From positions 124,001 to 188,000 of the forward strand of contig NZ_JAQFIF010000001.1 of NCBI RefSeq assembly GCF_029504395.1: a DNA stretch of 64,000 nt, written 5' to 3'. A program made the position numbers and the translations under genes. Positions within the stretch are counted from its first letter, which is position 1. Each line of letters opens with the position of its first letter. The stretch comes from Arthrobacter sp. ES3-54 (GTDB lineage Bacteria; Actinomycetota; Actinomycetes; Actinomycetales; Micrococcaceae). The notes under the pieces are model-generated. The model saw only the letters and a program-made list of their open reading frames with translations, was not told the origin of the DNA and ran no database searches. Of the stretch, positions 55,654 through 64,000 are shown in pieces.

Positions 55654-56946
55654 ATGGGTCTGCTGAAACGTTTACTGGGAGGCTCTGGCTGCGGGTTCTG
55701 GAGCAGGACCGGCCGTGCCAAATTCGGTGCTTCCCGGAAGTGGGCCGTCGGCCGCCATGATCATGTGGAATCGTGTGCCGAATGCCGTGCCCGGCAACAG
55801 CGTGAGCGCCAGTACCTCGAGAAGCTCCGCGGCGCGGCCGTGCCCGAGGCCAGCGAGGACCTGACCGCACGGCTCCTGGCACGGACCGGGCAGCTGGCCG
55901 CGGAACGCGCGGCGGCAGAACGGACGAGCCCGGCAGAGCTGGAAGCCCCGGAACGGGCAGCCCCGGAGCCGGCGGACGCAGCCGATACGGCGGCGACGGA
56001 ACAGGCCGGCACTCATCGGTGGCTGCCAGGGCAGTTCCCCGCAGCCGACTCCCTGCCGGATCGGACAGCGACCGCCGGAACGGCAGCCGCTAATATTGCC
56101 GCGCATCCCCAGCGCCGCGGAGGCCCCCGCCTGCCAGTGCTGGCAGTCGGAGGGGCCGTCGCCGCCTTGGCCTTCATGACCGGAACCGCGTACGTCATGG
56201 GAGGCGACGACGCCGTTCCGGTCGACGGCGCAGGGGCCTCCGCCCTCGCACAACCGGACGCCGCCGGACCGCCCGCCAGCGGTGAACCGGTCGGCGCGGG
56301 TGAACTGTTCGACGCCGGCGGATCCGGCGGCCCCGGGGCAGAGGAAACGGGGCCCCGTGTTGCGTTCGGCCTGGGCGGTGAGCCCGACTTCACCCCCGCT
56401 GGGACGCTGAGCACCGGGCAGCTTGCCGCGTTCCGCTCGCAGGGATGGACATGTCCGGAGCTGCACGCCCTCGGATTCCATCTCATGTGGGCCCGCGCCG
56501 GCGTCATCGCCGGGGACGAGGTCCTGGAACTTCGCCTCACGGACGGCCAGCACTTCGCCACGGTCCTCGAGCAGCACGCTGCGGCCCGGGGCCCCGGTTC
56601 GGCCCCCACGCCCGCCGGGGCCGAAGTTTCACCCATTAACGTGCTGACCGGACACGCCGCCGTGGCGGACGGCTTCACCCGGGCCAAGGGGGGCACCCGG
56701 TCGGCCGCCCCCGAAACCGGAAATGGCACCCTCTGGGTCAACCCTGCCCCGCCCTACCGGGCCATCTACCAGACCTCCGCGGCCACGTACACGTACATTT
56801 CGGACCTGCCCGCCGAGCAGGCCGACGACGGCGCCGCCGCCCTCACCCGGGTCAGCGGCGGCGCCCCGGTGCAGGGCTCACGCAACGGAATTCCGGAGCG
56901 GATCGAGCGCGGACTGAGCCGAATCCTGGAGCACCTGGCCCCGTGA
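55654..56946 (+). CDS. Anti-sigma factor (RseA/ZAS type) with large external domain
   Basis: 430 residues. N-terminal zinc-anti-sigma motif HDHVESCAECRARQQRERQYLEKL (HxxxCxxC). A long Ala/Glu/Pro-rich linker follows, then one membrane helix LPVLAVGGAVAALAFMTGTAYVM at about 160-182. The ~245-residue exterior domain contains SQGWTCPELHALGFHLMWARAGVIAGDEVLELRLTDG and WVNPAPPYRAIYQTSAATYTYISDLPAE. Longer than mycobacterial RseA (154 residues, cytosolic). Presumed to hold SigE inactive and respond to envelope stress. 8 bp after sigE, so an operon. Confidence 0.8.
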   Translation: MGLLKRLLGGSGCGFWSRTGRAKFGASRKWAVGRHDHVESCAECRARQQRERQYLEKLRGAAVPEASEDLTARLLARTGQLAAERAAAERTSPAELEAPERAAPEPADAADTAATEQAGTHRWLPGQFPAADSLPDRTATAGTAAANIAAHPQRRGGPRLPVLAVGGAVAALAFMTGTAYVMGGDDAVPVDGAGASALAQPDAAGPPASGEPVGAGELFDAGGSGGPGAEETGPRVAFGLGGEPDFTPAGTLSTGQLAAFRSQGWTCPELHALGFHLMWARAGVIAGDEVLELRLTDGQHFATVLEQHAAARGPGSAPTPAGAEVSPINVLTGHAAVADGFTRAKGGTRSAAPETGNGTLWVNPAPPYRAIYQTSAATYTYISDLPAEQADDGAAALTRVSGGAPVQGSRNGIPERIERGLSRILEHLAP

Positions 56947-57027
56947 GGCAGGTTCGGGCCGGACATGGTCGGCATTCGGCCCTCGCGAAGTCGTCGCCAG
57001 CCCGAGCGAGAGGGTAATCTTCCTAAA

Positions 57028-57423
57028 GTGCTTGGAATCAATGGACCGGAGTTCTTACTTCTGCTGATCATCGGCCTTCTGGTGATTGGTCCCAGCAGGC
57101 TGCCCGAATACACCCAGAAACTTGCCAATATCGTCAAGGAAGTGCGCCGGATGGCGTCCGGCGCGCGGGAGCAGATCAAGGAAGAAGTCGGCATCGATAT
57201 CGATGATGTCGACTGGAAGAAGTACGATCCCCGCCAGTACGATCCCCGCCGCATCATCAAGGAAGCGCTCCTCGACGATGACACCAAGCCGGTGAGCACC
57301 GGGTCGCCCGCAGCTGTGTCCACGGCCGCGGCCGCCACTGCGGTCGCAGAGCACCGCCCGGCGCGGATGGTCGAGCGGTTGCCCGAGGGCGAGCCGGCAC
57401 CGTTCGACACAGAGGCGACCTAG
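57028..57423 (+). CDS. tatB: Twin-arginine translocase subunit TatB
   Basis: 131 residues. Short N-terminal helix with GINGPEFLLLLIIGLLVIGPSRLPEY and the amphipathic helix TQKLANIVKEVRRMASGAREQIKEEVG, as in TatB. The C-terminal part is soluble. GTG 57028 with GAGAGGG upstream (spacing long). In mycobacteria htrA lies between rseA and tatB; here it is absent and tatB follows the anti-sigma gene after 81 bp. Confidence 0.9.
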   Translation: MLGINGPEFLLLLIIGLLVIGPSRLPEYTQKLANIVKEVRRMASGAREQIKEEVGIDIDDVDWKKYDPRQYDPRRIIKEALLDDDTKPVSTGSPAAVSTAAAATAVAEHRPARMVERLPEGEPAPFDTEAT

Positions 57424-57518
57424 GACCTCCAGCAGCGCCTGGGCCACATACCTGGCCCCGGGCGGCAGCCGCCACCAGCGGGAGCTGTCATCACTGAGTC
57501 CCCGTGAGTGAGACCCCG

Positions 57519-58661
57519 TCAGCGGGGCTGCAGGCCCAGCGGCATACCCTTGAGCCCACGGGGAACCGACGCCAGCTTGCCGGCGATTCCCGCCAGGGCC
57601 ACGGCCGCAGGCGTCTCCGGACGGCCCAGCACCAGCGGCACCCCGGAATCCCCTCCCTCACGCAGCAGGACTTCGAGGGGGATCTGGCCCAGCAAGGGCA
57701 CATCCTCACCCACGGTGGCCGAGAGACGCTCGGCGAGCACGGCGCCGCCGCCGCTTCCGAACAGTTGCATCCGGCCGCCGTCGGGCATTTCAAGGTAGGA
57801 CATGTTTTCCACGACGCCGGCCACGGTCTGGCCCGTCTGGGTCGCGATCGCCCCGGCCCGCTCGGCAACATCCGCGGCGGCCGCCTGCGGGGTGGTCACG
57901 ACGAGGATTTGCGCCTTGGGCAGCAGCTGGGCTACGGAGATCGCGATGTCGCCCGTGCCCGGTGGCAGGTCCAGGAAAAGGGCATCGAGGTCGCCGAAGT
58001 AGACGTCCGTGAGGAATTGCTCCAGCGCCCGGTGCAGCATTGGTCCGCGCCAAGCCACGGGCTGGTTCCCGGTGACGAACATGCCGATGGAAATGACCTT
58101 GACCCCGTACGCCACCGGCGGCAGGATCATGTCGTCCACCCGCGTGGGGGCCTGTGTGATGCCCATCAGCCCCGGAACGGAGAAGCCGTACACATCCGCG
58201 TCCACGATCCCCACACGGAGGCCCTGGGCAGCCAGTGCGCACGCCAAATTGACCGTAACCGACGACTTGCCCACGCCGCCCTTGCCGCTCGCGACGGCGT
58301 ACACCCTGGTCAGCGAGTCCGGCGCGTTGAACGGGATGCCGCGCTGGCCGCCGGCGCCGCGCAATTGCTCCTTGAGGGCGTCGCGCTGCTCCTGCGTCAT
58401 GACTTTCAAGTCCACCTCGACGCCGGTGACCCCCGGGACGGCGGACAGGGCCGCCTCGGTGTCGGCTGTGATGGTGCCGCGCAACGGGCAGCCCGCGATG
58501 GTCAGCAGTACCACGATCCGCACTCGGCCGCCGTCGGCGATCTCCACGGACTCCACCATGCCGAGCTCGGTGATGGGGCGGCGGAGTTCAGGGTCGATGA
58601 CGGTGGCAAGTGCGCCGTGCACTGCCTGTTCCAGGGAAGTGCGGTCCATCGGGGTGCTCAT
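57519..58661 (-). CDS. mrp: Mrp/ApbC-type P-loop ATPase (Fe-S cluster carrier)
   Basis: 380 residues. N-terminal DUF59/MIP18-like domain (ITELGMVESVEIADGGRVRIVVLLT...) and MinD-like ATPase with VASGKGGVGKSSVTVNLA, VDADVYGFSVPGLMG, LDLPPGTGDIAISVAQ. The usual CxxC pair near the C-terminus is missing: where it would be is ENMSYLEMPDGGRMQLFG. So Fe-S binding must use other residues or the function differs. Third gene of the unit MgtE_N/CBS, DUF1003, mrp on the minus strand (gap 11 bp). Confidence 0.92.
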   Translation of the reverse strand: MSTPMDRTSLEQAVHGALATVIDPELRRPITELGMVESVEIADGGRVRIVVLLTIAGCPLRGTITADTEAALSAVPGVTGVEVDLKVMTQEQRDALKEQLRGAGGQRGIPFNAPDSLTRVYAVASGKGGVGKSSVTVNLACALAAQGLRVGIVDADVYGFSVPGLMGITQAPTRVDDMILPPVAYGVKVISIGMFVTGNQPVAWRGPMLHRALEQFLTDVYFGDLDALFLDLPPGTGDIAISVAQLLPKAQILVVTTPQAAAADVAERAGAIATQTGQTVAGVVENMSYLEMPDGGRMQLFGSGGGAVLAERLSATVGEDVPLLGQIPLEVLLREGGDSGVPLVLGRPETPAAVALAGIAGKLASVPRGLKGMPLGLQPR

Positions 58662-58672
58662 GCGGGCGATGC

Positions 58673-59461
58673 TCAGCTTTCGGGGATGGTGCGGTGTGCG
58701 GGCAGGCGGGTGGAGTCGGCAGCGGCCCCGGACTGGTTCGCCGCCGGATTCTCCGCAGCGTCTTCCCGCTTGCCCTCCTTCGCAGGGTCTTCCCGCTTGC
58801 TGCCGGACTTGACCCGCGGGATCTGCTGGGTCCGGGGGCTGCGCTGCTTGTCGCGCCGCTCCTTCAACTTCTCCTTGACCTTTTCCCGGGGGGTCTCGTG
58901 GACGCCAGCGGAAGGATCGTGCGTGCGCAGTTCCTCCTGGGCCTCCAGCATGTCCTCGAGCAGGCTGCGCAGCTCGGCGCGGACGTAGTCGCGGGTGGCG
59001 ACCTCGCGCAACGCGATGCGCAGGGACGCAAGTTCCCGGGTCAGGTATTCGGTGTCGGAGAGATTGCGCTCGGCCCGCTGGCGGTCCTGCTGGAGCGACA
59101 CCTTGTCCCGGTCGTCCTGGCGGTTTTGCGCGAGCAGCAGCAGTGGGGCTGCGTACGAGGCCTGCAGGGACAGCATGAGCGTCAGCAGCGTGAAGCCGAG
59201 TGCCCGTGAATCAAACTGCCATTCCTCCGGAGCCCACGTGTTCCAGCACAGCCAGAAGACGCAGAACACGGTCATGTAGAGCAGGAACTGGGGGGTGCCC
59301 ATGAAACGGGCGAAGCCTTCCGTGGCATGGCCGAAGGCGTCCGGGTCGGGACGGAAGTTGGGCAGGATGCGCTGCCGGCCGCTCAGTGGCGTGTCGAGGC
59401 CGCCGGAGGTCCTGCTGCCGGGCCGGACAGGGGCGTTCCGTGGTGCGGTGGGATCAGCCAA
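58673..59461 (-). CDS. DUF1003 membrane protein
   Basis: 262 residues. FGHATEGFARFMGTPQFLLYMTVFCVFWLCWNTW... then ALGFTLLTLMLSLQASYAAPLLLLAQNRQDDRDK is the DUF1003 two-helix core, followed by a helical coil (RAERNLSDTEYLTRELASLRIALREVATRDYVRAELRSLLEDM) and a charged Lys/Glu tail. TTG 59461 has GGAGG at 5-nt spacing and overlaps the upstream stop; the alternative start at 59473 (also TTG) has none. Function unknown. Syntenic with the mycobacterial Rv1231c-Rv1232c area. Confidence 0.85.
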   Translation of the reverse strand: MADPTAPRNAPVRPGSRTSGGLDTPLSGRQRILPNFRPDPDAFGHATEGFARFMGTPQFLLYMTVFCVFWLCWNTWAPEEWQFDSRALGFTLLTLMLSLQASYAAPLLLLAQNRQDDRDKVSLQQDRQRAERNLSDTEYLTRELASLRIALREVATRDYVRAELRSLLEDMLEAQEELRTHDPSAGVHETPREKVKEKLKERRDKQRSPRTQQIPRVKSGSKREDPAKEGKREDAAENPAANQSGAAADSTRLPAHRTIPES

Positions 59462-60737
59462 TGCGGCCTCCAAGCTTCCTTATCGGGGCGTCGTCGTCGT
59501 GGGCGCGCCAGTCGTCCGGCAACAGATGATCAAGCACGTCGTCAACAGTCACCGCCCCCACAAGCCGTCCGTCCTCGTTGACCACGGGCAGGGAGTTGAG
59601 GTTGTACGTTGCGAGCGTGCGGGCGACCTCGCTGATGTGGGCCTGGTCGGAGACCGGTTCCAGGTTCTTGTCCACCAGGTTGCCCAGCGGTTCCGGCGGC
59701 GGAAAGCGCAGGAGCTGCTGGATATGGACGACGCCGAGGAATCGTCCGGTCGGGGTCTCCAGGGGTGGCCGGGCGACGAAGATCGAGGACGCCAAAGCGG
59801 GGGAGAGTTCCTCCCGGCGGACGTGCGCGAGTGCCTCGGCGACGGTTGCTTCCGGGGGCAGGATCACCGGAACCGGCGTCATGAGCCCGCCGGCGGTGTC
59901 CTCGTCGTATTCGAGCAGGCGGCGGACGTCCTCGGCGCCTTCGGGTTCCATCAGCTGCAGGAGTTCCTCGGCCTGCGCGCTTGGGAGCTCGGCAAGGAGG
60001 TCGGCTGCGTCATCGGGGTCCATTTCCTCGAGGACGTCGGCGGCGCGGTTGACGTCCAGGGCGGAGAGGATCTCCACCTGGTCACCTTCCGGCATCTCCT
60101 GCAGGACGTCCGCGAGCCGCTCGTCCTGGAGTTCGCTGGCAACCTCGAAGCGGCGTTTGTCGCTCATTTCCTGGAGGGCTTCGGCGAAGTCGGCCGGCTT
60201 GAGGTCCTCGTGCGTGGCCACAAACTGGGTGGCGGCCTGCGGCTCGGTCTTGGCGCCCTGCCGGGCATCGGCCCAGTCGATGATCATGGTTTCGTTGCGG
60301 CGCAGCCGGCTCAGCGGCGAGAGCGAGTGGCCGCGGCGGACGAAGAGCTTGCTGACGAACCAGTCGCCGGAGCGGTGCTTGTCCATGGCGATGTCCTCGA
60401 TGGTCGCATCGCCGCTGCCGTCCGCGAGGGTGACCCGGCGGTCGAACATTTCTGCCACCACGAGGGTTTCGGCGCCGCGTTGTTCGAAGCGGCGCAGATT
60501 GACCAGCCCGGTGCAGATGACCTGGGTTTGGTCGATGGACGTAATCCGGGTCATCGGGACGAACACCCGCTTTTTGCCGGGGACCTCGACGACGATGCCC
60601 ACCACGTGCGGGGCGCCCCTGGTCCCGCGGGAGAGCACCACGACGTCGCGCAGCCGGCCCAGACGGTCGCCCAATGGGTCGAAGACGTCCAGTCCGAGGA
60701 GGCGCGCGACAAACACTCGCGAAAGATTCGTGCTCAC
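59454..60737 (-). CDS. MgtE N-domain / CBS pair protein without channel domain
   Basis: 427 residues, soluble. N-terminal PRC-barrel-like part (VFVARLLGLDVFDPLGDRLGRLRDVVVL), MgtE intracellular N-domain repeats (DFAEALQEMSDKRRFEVASELQDERLADVLQEMPEGDQVEILSALD... ADVLEEMDPDDAADLLAELPSAQAEELLQLMEP), then two CBS domains (LMTPVPVILPPEATVAEAL, LEPVSDQAHISEVARTLATYNLNSLPVV). No membrane segments, so it cannot be a Mg2+ channel itself; probably a Mg2+ or nucleotide sensor. First gene of the operon with DUF1003 and mrp; divergent from the stress protein gene. Confidence 0.88.
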   Translation of the reverse strand: MSTNLSRVFVARLLGLDVFDPLGDRLGRLRDVVVLSRGTRGAPHVVGIVVEVPGKKRVFVPMTRITSIDQTQVICTGLVNLRRFEQRGAETLVVAEMFDRRVTLADGSGDATIEDIAMDKHRSGDWFVSKLFVRRGHSLSPLSRLRRNETMIIDWADARQGAKTEPQAATQFVATHEDLKPADFAEALQEMSDKRRFEVASELQDERLADVLQEMPEGDQVEILSALDVNRAADVLEEMDPDDAADLLAELPSAQAEELLQLMEPEGAEDVRRLLEYDEDTAGGLMTPVPVILPPEATVAEALAHVRREELSPALASSIFVARPPLETPTGRFLGVVHIQQLLRFPPPEPLGNLVDKNLEPVSDQAHISEVARTLATYNLNSLPVVNEDGRLVGAVTVDDVLDHLLPDDWRAHDDDAPIRKLGGRIG

Positions 60738-60814
60738 CCCTACAGGCTACCGAGTCTGCTCTCTTTTAGCTGAATTTCCAGCCGCACACCAGCCGGATAG
60801 GTGAGAATGGGCTT

Positions 60815-61684
60815 ATGTCAAACATTTTTGGTCCCAGGGCCGGTGCCCCCAACGGTTCGGACGAGGCCCGCGCCGTCCCGAGGGGCGACGTCGTCGGTTC
60901 CTACAACTCCTACCTCGATGCCCAGAAGGCGGTGGACTATCTGGCTGACCAGCAGTTCCCCGTGCAGATGGTGTCGATCGTGGGCAACGAACTGAAGATG
61001 GTGGAGCGGGTGACCGGCAGGCTGACCTACCCCCGCGTCGCACTCTCCGGCGCCCTCAGCGGCATGTGGTTCGGCCTTTTCGTCGGCGTCATGCTGTCCT
61101 TCTTCTCCACCACCCCCGGCTATTTCTCGATTGTGACGTCCGTGCTGATGGGTGCCGCGTTTTTCATGCTGTTCGGCATCGTCACCTACGCCATGCAGCG
61201 CGGCAAGCGTGACTTCACGTCAACGAGCCAGGTGGTGGCGACCAACTATGACGTCGTGGTCTCCTTCGAGGCCGCCGGCGAAGCGCGGCGCATGCTGCAC
61301 CAGCTGCCCATGACGCCGCACGACGCGTCCGGTGCCGCGGCCGGCGGTTACGCGCAGCACGACTACCGTCATCAGGAACCCCAGCAGCCCGGGCAGCAGG
61401 GTCCTGCGCCACAGCGCCCCGCGGGCTGGAACGATCCGTACGGCCAGCGGACCCCGGAGACCGGCGGCGAGCCGGCCGGACAGTACCAGGGCGGTGCGCC
61501 CCAGCAGGAGGGCGCCGCAGGCCCTGCGCCGACGGCGCCGGCCACAGCGGAAGAGCCGGCCCGCCCGGCCGGCCGGGTCTCCGGGGTGACCTATCCGGAC
61601 CTCCCGGACGGCCGTCCGCAGTACGGCGTCAGGGTCACGGACACCGACAAGCCCGCGCCGGGCCAGGATGGCCAGCAGCACTGA
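60815..61684 (+). CDS. General stress protein 17M-like membrane protein
   Basis: 289 residues. N-terminal DVVGSYNSYLDAQKAVDYLADQQFPVQMVSIVGNELKMVERVTGRLTY is the YflT/GsP17M domain (PF11181 type) with two helices (MWFGLFVGVMLSFFS, VLMGAAFFMLFGIVTYAM), ending in YDVVVSFEAAGEARRML. The remainder (from ~170) is Pro/Gln/Gly-rich (QQPGQQGPAPQRPAGW) and low complexity. ATG 60815 has GAGAAT 6 nt upstream, compatible with a leaderless mRNA. Function unknown beyond stress association. Confidence 0.8.
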   Translation: MSNIFGPRAGAPNGSDEARAVPRGDVVGSYNSYLDAQKAVDYLADQQFPVQMVSIVGNELKMVERVTGRLTYPRVALSGALSGMWFGLFVGVMLSFFSTTPGYFSIVTSVLMGAAFFMLFGIVTYAMQRGKRDFTSTSQVVATNYDVVVSFEAAGEARRMLHQLPMTPHDASGAAAGGYAQHDYRHQEPQQPGQQGPAPQRPAGWNDPYGQRTPETGGEPAGQYQGGAPQQEGAAGPAPTAPATAEEPARPAGRVSGVTYPDLPDGRPQYGVRVTDTDKPAPGQDGQQH

Positions 61685-61711
61685 TTCCAGGCCGCAAAAC
61701 AGGCAGCAGAA

Positions 61712-61745
61712 AAGGGAGGGTTCCGGACATCCGGAACCCTCCCTT
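61712..61745. terminator. Convergent terminator (stress gene / pepP)
   Basis: AAGGGAGGGTTCCGG / CCGGAACCCTCCCTT, 15-bp arms, 4-nt loop, CCTGATC following. Confidence 0.85.
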
Positions 61746-61768
61746 CCCTGATCTATGCCTTTTCCGAG

Positions 61769-63352
61769 CTACGGCGTCTGGCCGTTGACCTCCAGGTAGA
61801 TGCCCGCCATCCAGGACTCGACGTCGTCCGCCTTGCGCGGCAGTGCAGCGCTGAGGTTGACCGGGCCGCCGGTCGTCATGAGGATGTCGTCCTCGATCCG
61901 GACGCCGATGCCGCGGTATTCCTCGGGGATGCCGATGTCCTCATTCTTGAAGTACAGGCCGGGCTCGATCGTGAACACCATTCCGGGCGTGAGCACGCCG
62001 TCGAGGTAGAGTTCCCGCTTCGCCTGGGCGCAGTCGTGGACGTCGAGGCCGAGGTGGTGGCTGGTGCCGTGCGGCATCCACCGGCGGTGCTGCTGGCCCT
62101 CGATGCTGACGGCTTCCTCCACGGAGACGGGCAGGAGGCCCCATTCGGCGAGCCGTTCCGCCAGCACGGTGGTGGCTGCGGTGTGGATGTCCCGGAACTT
62201 GGTGCCGGGCTGGGCCGCGGCAAAGCCGGCGTCGGCGGCGTCGAGCACTGCCTCGTAGACCTTGCGCTGGATCTCGGAGAACTTGCCGTTGGCCGGCAGC
62301 GTGCGGGTGACGTCGGCCGTGTACAGAGAGTCGGCCTCGACCCCGGCGTCCAGGAGCAGCAGTTCACCGGCGTTGATCTTGCCGGTGTTCCGGGTCCAGT
62401 GCAGCACGGTGGCGTTGTTGCCCGAGGCGGCAATGGTGTCGTAGCCGAGCTCGTTGCCTTCCTCGCGGGCCCGGGCGAAGAACGCCCCTTCCACCACGCG
62501 CTCGCCGCGGTGGTGGGTCAGCGCGCGGGGAAGTGCCTTCACGACCTCCGTGAAGCCTGCGACCGTGGCCGCGACGGCAGTCTTCATCTGTTCGATTTCC
62601 CACTCGTCCTTGAGGAGGCGCAGTTCCGAGAGGGCCTCGGTGAGCTTCTCGTCCAGGGCGTCGAGGACGCTCAGGTCAAGGTTGTCCGGATCCTTGGCCG
62701 TGTTGTAGCGGGCGGTGTCCACGAGGGCGTCAATGTTGTCGTCAACCTTGCGGACCAGCCTGATGGAGATTCCGCCGATCTCGGGCGCACCGACGTTCTT
62801 GGTGATGGCGAGTTCGAGTTCGGCGATGTCCGCCGTGGCCAGTCCGAGCTTGGCCTGGAATTCGGCCAGGGTTGGGCGTGCGCCGATCCAGAACTCCCCG
62901 GAGCGGGAATCGGCATAGAACTGCTCGGTGTCGCGGCCGGCCAGTGGGCGGAAGTACAGGGTGGCGCGGTGGTGGCCGCCGTCGTCGCCCGTGCCTTCCG
63001 GCACCGGTTCCAAGATCAGGACCGCATCTGGTTCGTGGTCCAGGCCGAGGCCGGTGAGGTGCGCGAAGGCCGAGTGCGGCCGGAAGCGGTAGTCGCAGTC
63101 ATTCGAGCGGACCTTCAGCGGACCGGCGGGGATGACCAGGCGTTCACCTTTGAACTGGCCTGAGATGGAGCGGCGCCGGGCTGCGGCGTGGCCGGCGACG
63201 GCGTCCCTTTCGGGGAGCTGTTGCGTGGCCGGCGCCCAGTTGCTGGCCATGAAGGCCTTGAAGGCGTCGGAGCTGGGCCGCTGTGAGCGGTTGTTGACGC
63301 GCTCTTCGAGGGGCTGGGAAGCGGAGACTAGGGTGTTATCTGCATCGTTCAC
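61769..63352 (-). CDS. pepP: Xaa-Pro aminopeptidase (M24B)
   Basis: 527 residues, di-manganese enzyme removing N-terminal residues before proline. N-terminal AMP_N domain (RRSISGQFKGERLVIPAGPLKVRSNDCDYRFRPHSAFAHLTG) and creatinase-like core. Metal ligands: DAGVEADSLYTADVTRTLP (two Asp), HGTSHHLGLDVHD (His), TIEPGLYF (Glu), GVRIEDDILMT (Glu). Cytoplasmic, no signal peptide. Divergent from the PHP gene across 124 bp. Confidence 0.95.
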   Translation of the reverse strand: MNDADNTLVSASQPLEERVNNRSQRPSSDAFKAFMASNWAPATQQLPERDAVAGHAAARRRSISGQFKGERLVIPAGPLKVRSNDCDYRFRPHSAFAHLTGLGLDHEPDAVLILEPVPEGTGDDGGHHRATLYFRPLAGRDTEQFYADSRSGEFWIGARPTLAEFQAKLGLATADIAELELAITKNVGAPEIGGISIRLVRKVDDNIDALVDTARYNTAKDPDNLDLSVLDALDEKLTEALSELRLLKDEWEIEQMKTAVAATVAGFTEVVKALPRALTHHRGERVVEGAFFARAREEGNELGYDTIAASGNNATVLHWTRNTGKINAGELLLLDAGVEADSLYTADVTRTLPANGKFSEIQRKVYEAVLDAADAGFAAAQPGTKFRDIHTAATTVLAERLAEWGLLPVSVEEAVSIEGQQHRRWMPHGTSHHLGLDVHDCAQAKRELYLDGVLTPGMVFTIEPGLYFKNEDIGIPEEYRGIGVRIEDDILMTTGGPVNLSAALPRKADDVESWMAGIYLEVNGQTP

Positions 63353-63464
63353 CGTCCCATAGTCTCACCAGCGCCGCGGCTTAGGCCAACGGCACGCTCG
63401 CGCTGTGGGGCAGCTGAAGGAGCCTTGGCGTGAAGGAGCCGGGGCTTTGGATCCGGCCATCTAC

Positions 63465-63470
63465 TAGGCT
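63465..63470 (+). promoter_or_regulatory. -10 hexamer (TAGGCT) for leaderless PHP gene mRNA
   Basis: TAGGCT then 6 nt then GTG 63477, same geometry as at 50885, 46159 and 50700. Confidence 0.55.
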
Positions 63471-63476
63471 GGTGAG

Positions 63477-64000
63477 GTGAGGATTGACCTGCATGCGCAC
63501 TCCAACGTTTCCGACGGCACCCAGGTGCCAGCCGACGTCATGGAGTCCGCCGCCGCTGCCGGCCTCGACGTCATCGCCCTGACCGACCACGATTCCACTG
63601 CCGGATGGGCGGAGGCCGCCGTCGCTGCCCGGAAAACCGGGGTGGCCCTCGTCCCGGGCATGGAGATCTCGTGCCGGACGGCGGAAGGCATTAGCGTCCA
63701 CCTGCTCAGCTACCTCCACGATCCCGCGCATCCGGGGCTGCTTGAGGAAATCACGAAATCAAAGGATGCCCGGCACACGAGGGCACAGCGGATGGTCACT
63801 CTGTTGTCCGAGGACTACCCGCTGACATGGGATGACGTGATCCACCACGTCGCGCCGGGCGCCACCTTGGGCCGCCCGCACATCGCCGACGCGCTCGTCG
63901 CCGCGGGTGTCGTGGAAGACCGGGCCGAGGCCTTCGGCTCCATCCTCACCGCAAGGTCGCGCTACTGGGTCCAGCACTATGCGCCGGAGCCGGCGCTCGC
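63477..64000 (+). CDS. PHP-domain phosphoesterase (3' end outside the window)
   Basis: First 174 residues. Metal-binding DLHAHSNVSDGTQVPADVM (HxH) near the N-terminus, then DVIALTDHDSTAGW, and VPGMEISCRTAEGISVHLLSYLHDPAHPGL; these are the YciV/TrpH-type PHP motifs (metal-dependent phosphoesterase, 5'-3' exoribonuclease or AMP phosphatase group). GTG start with TAGGCT -10-like hexamer 6 nt upstream. Open to the window end. Confidence 0.9.
   Translation, partial: MRIDLHAHSNVSDGTQVPADVMESAAAAGLDVIALTDHDSTAGWAEAAVAARKTGVALVPGMEISCRTAEGISVHLLSYLHDPAHPGLLEEITKSKDARHTRAQRMVTLLSEDYPLTWDDVIHHVAPGATLGRPHIADALVAAGVVEDRAEAFGSILTARSRYWVQHYAPEPAL

Noticed and set aside
56447-56456. Fifth GGACATGTCC, inside the anti-sigma gene
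   Set aside because: Single coding occurrence, explicable by codons; not linked with the arrays near 37.4-38.9 kb.

Overview
The window reads as chromosome of a high-GC actinobacterium of the family Micrococcaceae, most likely Arthrobacter or Pseudarthrobacter. The reasons are codon use, many GTG starts, the actinobacterial forms of DapD, citrate synthase and Mrp, the 7Fe ferredoxin-dapC pair, and the O-methyltransferase / sigE / anti-sigma / tatB / mrp neighbourhood also known from mycobacteria. This is inferred from remembered family features, without a database search.

Layout. Positions 1-4100 are an eroded accessory stretch: a frameshifted membrane-protein gene, an MFS efflux pump, and a junction of two broken genes (PhzF-like and secreted HNH-like). 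Positions 4159-12828 hold a carbon/redox block: zwf and a GH15 glycosidase on the minus strand, divergent from a GMC dehydrogenase plus cydAB, followed by a beta-carbonic anhydrase. Positions 12830-20570 are a patchwork of small hypotheticals, remnants (NERD, aldo/keto reductase), a homopolymer frameshift, an AKR-SDR-MmyB-type regulator cluster, and copies of a dispersed repeat. Two copies of it are about 300 bp and stand before strong hairpins; the third is a 52-bp core. Positions 20575-33668 encode two consecutive oligopeptide/dipeptide-type ABC transporters. The first permease carries an unusual insertion of about 180 residues that looks membrane-embedded.

From 33791 on, the content is mostly core: an SGNH lipoprotein, typA, fdxA-dapC, gltA, dapD/dapE (with dapC, the succinylase branch of lysine/DAP synthesis), gluABCD glutamate uptake, a LOG-family protein, a DivIVA-like protein, a PIG-V-like mannosyltransferase, DUF3117, O-methyltransferase, sigE/anti-sigma, tatB, mrp-DUF1003-MgtE_N/CBS, a stress protein, pepP and a PHP-domain gene cut by the window end.

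The most unusual feature is inserted in that core between typA and fdxA. It is an AbiEi-like winged-helix plus DUF559 (Vsr-like nuclease) fusion gene at 37671-38480, bracketed by repeat arrays: two 122-bp units upstream, and a 27-bp array plus a periodic ~30-bp array downstream. Both sides carry the palindrome GGACATGTCC. This is the best candidate for an undescribed system. Second come the 15.6/19.9-kb repeat with hairpins (a possible ncRNA family) and the GMC-cytochrome bd locus. Several genes here also appear to be leaderless, with a TANNNT hexamer 6-7 nt before the start codon.
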